NCBI GenBank assembly: GCA_937958075.1
Contig: CALFFB010000197.1
Coordinates: 1-18,669, forward strand
DNA length: 18,669 bases
From: an uncultured Geobacteraceae bacterium
Lineage (GTDB): Bacteria > Desulfobacterota > Desulfuromonadia > Desulfuromonadales > Geopsychrobacteraceae
Direction of reading: 5' to 3'
The notes under the pieces are model-generated. The model was not told where the DNA came from. It worked only from the letters and a program-made list of their open reading frames with translations, and did no database searches. A program made the position numbers and the translations under genes. Below are positions 11,638 to 18,669 of the stretch, piece after piece; position 1 is the first letter of the stretch; every line of letters begins with the position of its first letter.

Positions 11638-13725
11638 ATGAGTGTCACCTACGGCGCCAACAAGCATCTGGACACGACCAATCTGCCGGCAGTACCCCGC
11701 GTACTGGTCGAACTGTTGCGCCTCTGCCATGACGATGAGGCGGATTTTGAAGGCTTTGCCGGTCTGATTGAACAGGAGCCGGGCCTTACCACCAAAATCC
11801 TGCAGGTTGCCAACTCGTCGGCTTACCGACAATGGAACGAGGTCGGTGATCTGCGCCGCATGCTTATTGTTCTCGGCCTCGGCTCTGTCAGAACCATTGT
11901 TGCCACTGCGGCTGTTGAGCAATTTTTCAGCGGACTCAGCGACAAGGGCCATCACCAGGTGCAACGCATCTGGTTGCGCTCGATTCTCACTGCCAATTGC
12001 TGTGAACGTCTGGCCCGACTGCTGGGCTACAACAGTCCGGGGGAGGCATTTCTGACCGGCCTGCTGCATCAGATCGGCATGCTGATCCTGCTGAAAAACA
12101 ACGAAGCAACCTACCTGCCCCTACTGGAAAAGGGGCCCGAGCATATAACGGATTTCTGCCAGAAAGAACGGGATCTTTTCCAGACGGATTATTGTGAGCT
12201 TGGCGCCGTTCTGGTTGAGTCCTGGGAACTTGACTCCTTTCTGGCCGCTGCCATCCGGCATCAGCAGGCGCCCTGCGCTGACCTTGCATCGGCTCCGGCT
12301 TTGCTGAAAATTCTTGCTGTGGCCGCTCGCAGCCAACACCCTGGGCACCACAGCGTTCATGCGGATTTCGCCGCCCGGTTGCTCGGCCTGACCACCGATA
12401 CCCTGAACCGCTGCAACGAAGAAGCCTTCAACAAAAGCGCACAGATGCTGACCGCCCTGGGCCTGGACAACGCCCTTGCCAGGGTTCAGCGGTTCCAGGA
12501 AAACAGCAGCATCGATCCCGACCCGGAAGCGGCGGCGAGGCTACGTGAAGCGGTCCGCTACCTGGCGCTGAGCCGGGCAACAGCCGCCGACTTCAGTGCG
12601 GATCTCATCCTTTTCGCGCGGCAGATCCGCCTGGGCTTTACGTCTGTTTTTCCGGTGAAACAGCTGCTCCTGCTGACCTGTCATGACCCGGCCGGAGAAC
12701 TTTTTCCCATCAACGACCTGAACCGGAACCAGCTGCGCGAACTTGTCTGGTCAACGGATGATGCGACAAGCCAGGTCGTCCAGGCCTTTTCCAGCGGCAG
12801 TGAGCGCCTGTTGACCCGCAGCAACGGCGCGATTATCGACCGGCAACTGCTGCGCGTACTGGCCTCTGACCAGGCCCACCTGATCCCCCTGAGGACAGGT
12901 CAGCAGAGCCTGGGACTGCTTGTCCTGAGCCTGGATGAGCAAACCCTGCCCGCGAGCCACCAAACCCTGACCCTGATCAAGCTCTTATGTGCCGATATCG
13001 CCAAAAGTTTCGCCACCCTGAAAAACGCCCTGAACCGCACCCACATGTCGCCGAAGGCATTTCGGACGCTGGTTCATGAAGTCAGCAATCCCCTGTCGGT
13101 TATTGCCAACTACCTTTATATCCTCGGCAAAAAACTGGATGCCGGACACGAGGCGCAAGGGGATCTGACGATCATCAGAGAAGAGATCGACCGGGTCGGT
13201 CGCATCCTGATTCATGCAAAAGACCCTCAGGCGACTCAACACGACAGCTCCGGCCCCCTCGACATCAACAAGCTGATTACCGAGCTGGACCGGCTGTTTT
13301 CAGGCTCTCTTTACAGCTCCAGTCAGATTCAATCCGTTTTACACCTAGACCCTCATATCCCGGATATTATCTGCAGTGCCGACAAGCTGAAACAGATCCT
13401 CATCAATCTGTGCAAAAACGCCGCGGAGGCGGTCCAGACCGGCGGCACTATTGAAATCATAACCCGGGACGGTATTTTTCAGAATCTGCAACGTTTTATC
13501 GAAATCACGATCAAGGATGATGGACCCGGCATCGATCCGGCCGTCCTGCCCCGGCTGTTTCAGCCCGTTACCAGTACCAAGCCGGGTCATTCGGGCCTCG
13601 GACTGACGGTGGCCCAGACCCTGAGCAAAGAGTTGGGCGGTAGTCTCTCCTGCAGCTCGGCACCTGAACGGGGCACGGCCTTTACCCTGTTGCTGCCGCG
13701 GATAACGGATCTTCAGCAGGAGTAA
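11638..13725 (+). CDS. HDOD-GAF-histidine kinase fusion (cytoplasmic sensor kinase)
   Basis: The 695-aa protein has no membrane segments. Residues about 10-210 form an HDOD domain (LPAVPRVLVELLRL, then QEPGLTTKILQVANSSAY and LLHQIGMLIL, with Q145 at the place of the HD aspartate, as usual for this non-catalytic class). A GAF-like region spans about 300-465. The kinase part has the H box LVHEVSNPLSVIANYL with phospho-acceptor H480, the N box LINLCKNAAEAV (588-599), G1 DDGPG (627-631) and G2 GHSGLGL (650-656), all intact. The ATG at 11638 is chosen because HDOD homology begins just after it. There is no good SD, and an in-frame GTG at 11596 inside the repeats is an alternative. The response regulator starts 2 nt after its stop, so it is the likely partner. 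Confidence 0.88.
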   Translation: MSVTYGANKHLDTTNLPAVPRVLVELLRLCHDDEADFEGFAGLIEQEPGLTTKILQVANSSAYRQWNEVGDLRRMLIVLGLGSVRTIVATAAVEQFFSGLSDKGHHQVQRIWLRSILTANCCERLARLLGYNSPGEAFLTGLLHQIGMLILLKNNEATYLPLLEKGPEHITDFCQKERDLFQTDYCELGAVLVESWELDSFLAAAIRHQQAPCADLASAPALLKILAVAARSQHPGHHSVHADFAARLLGLTTDTLNRCNEEAFNKSAQMLTALGLDNALARVQRFQENSSIDPDPEAAARLREAVRYLALSRATAADFSADLILFARQIRLGFTSVFPVKQLLLLTCHDPAGELFPINDLNRNQLRELVWSTDDATSQVVQAFSSGSERLLTRSNGAIIDRQLLRVLASDQAHLIPLRTGQQSLGLLVLSLDEQTLPASHQTLTLIKLLCADIAKSFATLKNALNRTHMSPKAFRTLVHEVSNPLSVIANYLYILGKKLDAGHEAQGDLTIIREEIDRVGRILIHAKDPQATQHDSSGPLDINKLITELDRLFSGSLYSSSQIQSVLHLDPHIPDIICSADKLKQILINLCKNAAEAVQTGGTIEIITRDGIFQNLQRFIEITIKDDGPGIDPAVLPRLFQPVTSTKPGHSGLGLTVAQTLSKELGGSLSCSSAPERGTAFTLLLPRITDLQQE

Positions 13726-13727
13726 GC

Positions 13728-15941
13728 GTGACCATGCATGAATCCGAACGGATTCCTAACCTGACAGGGTGCCAGCAGATGAACATACTGATCATTGACG
13801 ATGAAAAAGCAGCGGCAACCGGCCTGCAACAGGTTCTGCGCCTTGAGGGGTATGAAGCGGATTTTGTCTTGAGTGGCGGCGCGGCCATCAGAACTCTGCA
13901 GAAACAGCATTACGATATCGCCCTGCTCGATCTGCATATGCCGGAGATGGACGGCGCCGAGGTGCTTGCCCACATCACCAGCAATCACCCGCAAACCAGT
14001 GTCATCATCGTCAGCGGCGAATCTGAATTGAGAAAAGCCGTTGATGTCCTGAAAAGCGGGGCAAAGGATTTTATCCGCAAGCCCTACACCCCGGAAGAAC
14101 TGGTCTTTTCCATCGAAAACGTCGCCGAAAAAATCCGCCTTGAAAACGACAACCGGAACATGCTTGCGACCCTTGAAGAGTCGGAAGCACTGCACCGGTT
14201 TATCGTCCACAATTCTCCGGACTTTCTCTACATGCTCGACAGCAGCGGAGCCTTCACCTTTGTCAACAAGAACACCTTGAAACAGCTGGGCTACCAGAAA
14301 AGCGACATCATCGGTCAACACTATACAAAAATCATCCATCCCGATGACATGGCCCTGGCCAGGCACTATTTTGACAATATCGAGTTTCGGCAACAGCACG
14401 ACAAGCTGGAGCTGCGCCTGCGCTGTAAAAATCCGGGCAACAACCTTTTTGTCGAGGTTCGCGCCATCAACGTCGAACGCAAAATAACCGGCGGCTACAA
14501 ACTTGGCCGCATCGGGCGTGGCGAGAGAGCTTTTTCCGGCATGTTCGGCGTCGCTCGTGACATAACAGAAAAAAAACGCATCGAAGAGCTGATCCGCTAC
14601 CAGCAGAACCATGATCCCCTGACCGGGCTGCCGAACAGAATTCTGCTGCACGAACGCCTGACCCAGCACATCCGCCGCGCCGAGGCCGCCGATGAAAGCT
14701 TCGCCGTTCTGCTGGTGGACATCAATCGCTTCAAATTGATCAACGACACCTACAGCCAGCACATCGGCGACAAACTGCTGCAGCAGTTTGTCCATCTGCT
14801 GCGGCGCCACGCCGTCCCCGGAGAAATTATGGCACGGCTCGGGGGTGACGAATTCATCATCATCATGCCGGCAAAAAATCCGAAAAAAGCTGCCAAAACC
14901 CGCTCTGAGCACATTGTCGCGGACTGTGTGCCCCCCTTTCATCAGGACGGTCAGGAGATTCACATCAGCGCCAGTATCGGTATCGTCACCTATCCGGATC
15001 ACGGCACCACGGCCGAGGCCCTCCTTAAAAATGTCGATACCGCGGTCTGTAACGCCAAAAGCCTCTCCACCTATCCCCACTGCCTGTACCAGCCGAGCCT
15101 GGAGAATCGCAACAGCCAGAAGGTCTTTACCGAAAATCTGATTCGCAGCGCCTTGAGGGAAGATCGTCTGCTGGTCTATTACCAACCCCTCATCGACCTG
15201 CAGACCATGCAGATCCGCTCCGTTGAAGCCCTGTGCCGTATCCGGTCCGCTGACGGGGAGATCATCCCTCCGGGTCGCTATATCGATGTCGCCGAGGAGA
15301 CCTCCCTCATCAGTGACATCGGCAGGGCGGTTCTCAAGCGGGTCTGTCAGGACATGACGGAATGGAATCTGCGTGGCGTGCGCCTGCCGGTGGCCATCAA
15401 TGTGTCTGCTATACAGATTCAGCGGGAGGATTTTACAGCGGAAGTTCTTGGCGGCATTCGCCGGGCCCGGCTGCGGCCACAGGACTTTATTCTGGAACTC
15501 ACGGAAAACGTTCTGGTGCAGAACATGCAGATTGCCATTGCCAACATCATGGACCTGGCTGATTGCGGCGTCAAAATCGCCATCGACGATTTCGGTATCG
15601 GCTACTCATCCTTGAGCTATCTCGATCATCTGCCCCTGAACACCCTGAAACTCGATAAATCCTTTATCCAGAAGATCACCGAGCACAATCCGTCGGAAAC
15701 CATTGTTCCCGCCATGATTCGCGTTGCAGAAGGCCTGCAGCTGAATTTTGTCGCCGAAGGGGTGGAAACCAGGCAGCAGCATGAGTATCTGCTGCGCCAC
15801 GGCGGCACCATCGGCCAGGGCTATTTCTACAGCTACCCCCTGACGCGGCAACAGCTCTCAGAGTTCATCTGTCGGCAGCCGCCGCATAAACAACAGGCGC
15901 CGAATATTTTGTCGCCCGTTGTCGCCATCAGTCAGCGCTGA
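13728..15941 (+). CDS. Response regulator with REC, PAS, GGDEF and EAL domains (c-di-GMP synthesis/hydrolysis)
   Basis: The 737-aa protein has a REC domain (18-135) with acidic D24/D25, phospho-acceptor D68, S96 and K118, and a PAS domain (about 150-285). The GGDEF domain (about 290-455) contains DINRFKLIND and an intact GGDEF (372-376) but no RxxD inhibition site at the usual place. The EAL domain (about 465-715) has EAL (500-502), INVS (557-560), ELTEN (590-594), IDDFGIGYSSL (619-629), KLDKSFI (641-647), AEGVE (676-680) and GQGYF (696-700), so the catalytic set looks complete. It may be able both to make and to degrade c-di-GMP, with balance set by phosphorylation from the adjacent kinase. 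The GTG at 13728 has AGGAG 5 nt upstream; an ATG at 13734 is possible. Confidence 0.93.
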   Translation: MTMHESERIPNLTGCQQMNILIIDDEKAAATGLQQVLRLEGYEADFVLSGGAAIRTLQKQHYDIALLDLHMPEMDGAEVLAHITSNHPQTSVIIVSGESELRKAVDVLKSGAKDFIRKPYTPEELVFSIENVAEKIRLENDNRNMLATLEESEALHRFIVHNSPDFLYMLDSSGAFTFVNKNTLKQLGYQKSDIIGQHYTKIIHPDDMALARHYFDNIEFRQQHDKLELRLRCKNPGNNLFVEVRAINVERKITGGYKLGRIGRGERAFSGMFGVARDITEKKRIEELIRYQQNHDPLTGLPNRILLHERLTQHIRRAEAADESFAVLLVDINRFKLINDTYSQHIGDKLLQQFVHLLRRHAVPGEIMARLGGDEFIIIMPAKNPKKAAKTRSEHIVADCVPPFHQDGQEIHISASIGIVTYPDHGTTAEALLKNVDTAVCNAKSLSTYPHCLYQPSLENRNSQKVFTENLIRSALREDRLLVYYQPLIDLQTMQIRSVEALCRIRSADGEIIPPGRYIDVAEETSLISDIGRAVLKRVCQDMTEWNLRGVRLPVAINVSAIQIQREDFTAEVLGGIRRARLRPQDFILELTENVLVQNMQIAIANIMDLADCGVKIAIDDFGIGYSSLSYLDHLPLNTLKLDKSFIQKITEHNPSETIVPAMIRVAEGLQLNFVAEGVETRQQHEYLLRHGGTIGQGYFYSYPLTRQQLSEFICRQPPHKQQAPNILSPVVAISQR

Positions 15942-15987
15942 AGAGAAATCGGACCCGACCACGACAACCGCACCAGACCCCGGCGAA

Positions 15988-18645
15988 CTACTCCAGCAAG
16001 GCCGCATGCGCCGCTGCCAGACGCGCCACCGGCACCCGATAGGGTGAGCAGGAAACGTAATCCAGGCCGACATTGTGGCAGAAAATGACGCTGGACGGCT
16101 CGCCGCCATGCTCGCCACAGATACCGACCTTCAAGTCAGGTCGCGTTGCCCGCCCCTTTTCAAAACCCATACGCACCAACTGTCCGACACCACGCTGATC
16201 AAGGGCGACAAAGGGATCTTTCTTGAGCACGCCCCGCTCCACGTAATCCGGCAGAAAGTTCCCCGCGTCATCCCGTGACAGACCATAGGTCGTCTGGGTC
16301 AAATCGTTGGTGCCGAAGGAAAAAAAGTCCGCTTCCTGGGCAATGGCATCGGCCGTGAGAGCGGCGCGCGGCAATTCGATCATGGTACCGATCTGGTAGT
16401 CGACCTTCACCCCGTAGAGCTGGCACACGGCATCGGCCACCCGGACGGCGTTGGCCCGCAGGATTTTCAGCTCGTTAACATGGGCTACCAGCGGAATCAT
16501 GATCTCCGGGATAATCCTGAAACCCTCGTTCTTCACCAGCTCACAGGCCGCTTCCATAATCGCCTTGACCTGCATGTCGTAAACTTCCGGGTAGGTGATG
16601 GCCAGACGACAGCCGCGATGCCCGAGCATGGGATTGAACTCATGCAGGGCATCAACGTGTGCCTTGACCTCCGAAAAACGGATACCCACAGCATTGGCCA
16701 GTTCCGCCACGTCGTCATCATTCTGGGGTAAAAATTCATGCAGGGGGGGATCAAGCAGACGGATAGTGACCGGATAACCTTTCATGGCGCGGAAAATGCC
16801 GATGAAATCGCCCTTCTGCATGGGCAGGATTTTTTCCAGGGCCGTTTTACGCCCTGCCAGGTCCCGCGCCAGAATCATGGCACGCACCGTCTGGATGCGA
16901 TCGCCTTCGAAGAACATGTGCTCCGTACGGCACAGCCCGATCCCCTCGGCACCAAAATCCCGAGCCACCTTGGAGTCATAGGGGGTATCAGCGTTGGTAC
17001 GCACTTTCAGCCGCCGGAAACTGTCGGCCCACCCCATCAGGGTTGCAAAATCACCGCTGACTTCCGGTTCTATTTTCGGCACCACGCCGAACAGGACCTC
17101 GCCACTGCTGCCGTCGAGGGTTATGGCTTCACCACGCTTGATGACCTGGCCGCCCTCCGTGATGAACTGCTGCTTTTCGTAATCAATTTTAATGGATCCA
17201 CACCCGGAGACACAGCACTTCCCCATGCCGCGGGCGACCACGGCGGCGTGGGAAGTCATCCCCCCCCGGGCCGTAAGAATGCCCCGGGCGGCGTGCATGC
17301 CGTGAATATCCTCGGGACTGGTTTCAACCCTGACCAGGATGACATCTTTTTTCAGACGGGCCATCTCCTCAGCTTCATCGGCGTTGAAAACCACCATGCC
17401 GCTGGCGGCGCCGGGAGATGCGGGCAGCCCTTTGGCCAGCATCTGCTTGGGGGCACTCGGATCAAGGGAGGGGTGCAGTAATTGATCCAGCTGGTTCGGA
17501 TCAATACGCAGCACCGCCTCGGATTCACTGATCAGACCTTCCTTCACCATGTCGACGGCAATGCGGATGGCCGCATGGGCCGTGCGTTTTCCGGTACGGG
17601 TCTGCAACATGTAGAGCTTGCCTTTTTCAATGGTAAACTCGATATCCTGCATGTCGCGATAATGGGTCTCCAGCGTCTGACGAATCCTCACCAGCTGCTG
17701 ATAACTCTCCGGCATCACCTCTTCCATGGCCGGCAGAGCATCATCGCTCTGCTTGGTGCGGTTGATCGGCTGCGGCGTCCGGATACCGGCAACGACATCC
17801 TCCCCCTGGGCATTAACCAGATATTCACCGTAGAAATAGTTTTCCCCCGTAGCCGGATCGCGGGTAAAGGCGACGCCGGTAGCGCAATCCTCCCCCATAT
17901 TGCCGAAGACCATGGCCTGGACGTTAACCGCAGTTCCCCAGTGTTCCGGAATGCCGTTGAGCTTACGGTAGGTGACGGCCCGCGGATTCATCCAGGAACC
18001 GAAAACGGCGCCGATGGCGCCCCAAAGCTGCTCCATGGGATCTTCCGGAAACTCCTGGCCAAGGGCCTGTCGATAACTGGCCTTGAACTGCTCAACCAGC
18101 TGTTTCAGGTCCTCAGCGCCGAGCTGGGTATCAAGCTCAGCACCACAGGCCGCTTTTTTCTGCTCCAGGATATGCTCAAGAACGGTTCCGTCCATGCCCA
18201 TGACCACATTGGCATACATCTGGATGAAACGCCGATAGGAGTCGTAAGCAAAACGGGGATCATCACTTTGACGTATGATCCCCGCAACAGTCTGATCGTT
18301 CAGACCGAGATTCAGTACAGTGTCCATCATCCCCGGCATGGAAGCTGGCGCTCCGGAGCGCACCGAGACCAGCAGCGGATTGTCCGGATCACCAAAGGTC
18401 TTGCCGATCCTTTTTTCCACGAGCTGTAACGCCGCCGCGACCTCTTCACTCAACCCTTCGGGATAGGTGCGATTGTTCGCGTAAAACGCCTTGCAGACGT
18501 CGGTCGTAAGGGTGAAGCCCGGTGGCACCGGCAGACCGATGGCGGTCATATCGGCCAGGTTCATCCCCTTGCCCCCCAGCAGTTCACGCATACTGCTGTT
18601 ACCATCGGCCTGTCCATCACCAAATGAATACACGTACTGCCCCAT
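15988..18645 (-). CDS. ppdK: Pyruvate, phosphate dikinase
   Basis: This 885-aa cytoplasmic enzyme interconverts pyruvate, ATP and phosphate with PEP, AMP and pyrophosphate. The N-terminal ATP-grasp part begins with LLGGKGMNLADM and VPPGFTLTT. The swivelling phosphohistidine domain has GGMTSHAAVVARG with phospho-acceptor H466 and the conserved T464 two residues before it. The C-terminal PEP/pyruvate barrel has GLCRTEHMFF, GTNDLTQ and the catalytic C843 in CGEHGGEP, followed by VSCSPYRVPVAR. Length and residues are normal. AGGAGG lies 9 nt before the ATG. It probably acts in gluconeogenesis from acetate or in pyrophosphate-linked glycolysis. It converges with the GGDEF-EAL gene; I see no convincing terminator in the 46-bp gap. 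No PpdK regulatory kinase gene is adjacent. Confidence 0.97.
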   Translation of the reverse strand: MGQYVYSFGDGQADGNSSMRELLGGKGMNLADMTAIGLPVPPGFTLTTDVCKAFYANNRTYPEGLSEEVAAALQLVEKRIGKTFGDPDNPLLVSVRSGAPASMPGMMDTVLNLGLNDQTVAGIIRQSDDPRFAYDSYRRFIQMYANVVMGMDGTVLEHILEQKKAACGAELDTQLGAEDLKQLVEQFKASYRQALGQEFPEDPMEQLWGAIGAVFGSWMNPRAVTYRKLNGIPEHWGTAVNVQAMVFGNMGEDCATGVAFTRDPATGENYFYGEYLVNAQGEDVVAGIRTPQPINRTKQSDDALPAMEEVMPESYQQLVRIRQTLETHYRDMQDIEFTIEKGKLYMLQTRTGKRTAHAAIRIAVDMVKEGLISESEAVLRIDPNQLDQLLHPSLDPSAPKQMLAKGLPASPGAASGMVVFNADEAEEMARLKKDVILVRVETSPEDIHGMHAARGILTARGGMTSHAAVVARGMGKCCVSGCGSIKIDYEKQQFITEGGQVIKRGEAITLDGSSGEVLFGVVPKIEPEVSGDFATLMGWADSFRRLKVRTNADTPYDSKVARDFGAEGIGLCRTEHMFFEGDRIQTVRAMILARDLAGRKTALEKILPMQKGDFIGIFRAMKGYPVTIRLLDPPLHEFLPQNDDDVAELANAVGIRFSEVKAHVDALHEFNPMLGHRGCRLAITYPEVYDMQVKAIMEAACELVKNEGFRIIPEIMIPLVAHVNELKILRANAVRVADAVCQLYGVKVDYQIGTMIELPRAALTADAIAQEADFFSFGTNDLTQTTYGLSRDDAGNFLPDYVERGVLKKDPFVALDQRGVGQLVRMGFEKGRATRPDLKVGICGEHGGEPSSVIFCHNVGLDYVSCSPYRVPVARLAAAHAALLE

Positions 18646-18669
18646 ACCGCCGTACCTCCTTGCTGATGA

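Noticed and set aside
13713..15185. 490-aa open frame on the minus strand opposite the GGDEF-EAL gene
   Set aside because: It is antisense to a gene with complete REC, PAS, GGDEF and EAL motifs. Its translation shows no recognisable domain; long antisense frames are expected in GC-rich coding DNA.
15942..15987. Terminator between the convergent GGDEF-EAL and ppdK genes
   Set aside because: Only the short palindrome TCAGCGCTGA over the stop codon is visible, with no stable stem and T run.
17482..18429. 315-aa plus-strand open frame opposite pyruvate phosphate dikinase
   Set aside because: It lies wholly antisense to ppdK, whose catalytic motifs are intact, and has no domain signature or good ribosome binding site.

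Overview
The window looks like core chromosome of an anaerobic, respiratory deltaproteobacterium of the Desulfuromonadales type (Desulfuromonas, Pelobacter or Geobacter relatives). This is inferred from gene content: a Rieske/cytochrome b/multihaem cytochrome c operon, a clostridial-type 2[4Fe-4S] ferredoxin, acetate kinase, pyruvate phosphate dikinase and large c-di-GMP signalling proteins. Base composition is even and GC-rich. No insertion sequence, phage gene, tRNA, rRNA or CRISPR array was seen.

Layout. (1) 1-450: a 55-aa glycine-rich membrane protein (+) faces an 88-aa cysteine-rich protein (-). (2) 530-3190 (-): a possible 49-aa leader gene, then Rieske protein, a fused b6/IV-like cytochrome b and a membrane-anchored five-haem cytochrome c. 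The three complex genes are tightly spaced (stop codon inside the next SD; ATGA overlap) and end at a hairpin terminator. (3) 3200-4953 (+): a palindromic region and a promoter, hypoxanthine phosphoribosyltransferase, and a zinc-ribbon/DUF3426 membrane protein. (4) 5045-5375 (-): a 55-aa ferredoxin with its own promoter and terminator. (5) 5537-7986 (+): acetate kinase, a perfect 12-bp hairpin, then a PAS-GGDEF diguanylate cyclase. (6) 8004-9185 (-): a rhomboid protease with a helical tail. (7) 9264-11532 (+): a TRIC-family channel, a fumarylacetoacetate hydrolase-family protein and a Rossmann/DUF2520 protein; the last two overlap by GTGA. (8) 11525-15941 (+): a promoter, two 23-bp direct repeats, an HDOD-GAF-histidine kinase fusion and a REC-PAS-GGDEF-EAL response regulator. 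(9) 15988-18645 (-): pyruvate phosphate dikinase.

How the genes fit together. The Rieske/b/c operon should oxidise menaquinol and pass electrons to periplasmic carriers. Ferredoxin, acetate kinase and PpdK serve central carbon and low-potential electron metabolism at the acetate/pyruvate/PEP node. Two loci control c-di-GMP. One is a stand-alone cyclase that keeps a product-inhibition site. The other is a kinase/regulator pair whose regulator has intact GGDEF and EAL signatures but no inhibition site.

The best candidates for something undescribed are the HDOD-kinase/GGDEF-EAL pair with its repeat-bearing leader, the 49-aa ORF upstream of the bc-type operon, and the b6-like cytochrome b that lacks the haem c_n cysteine. 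No wholly new multi-gene system is evident; most genes belong to known families.
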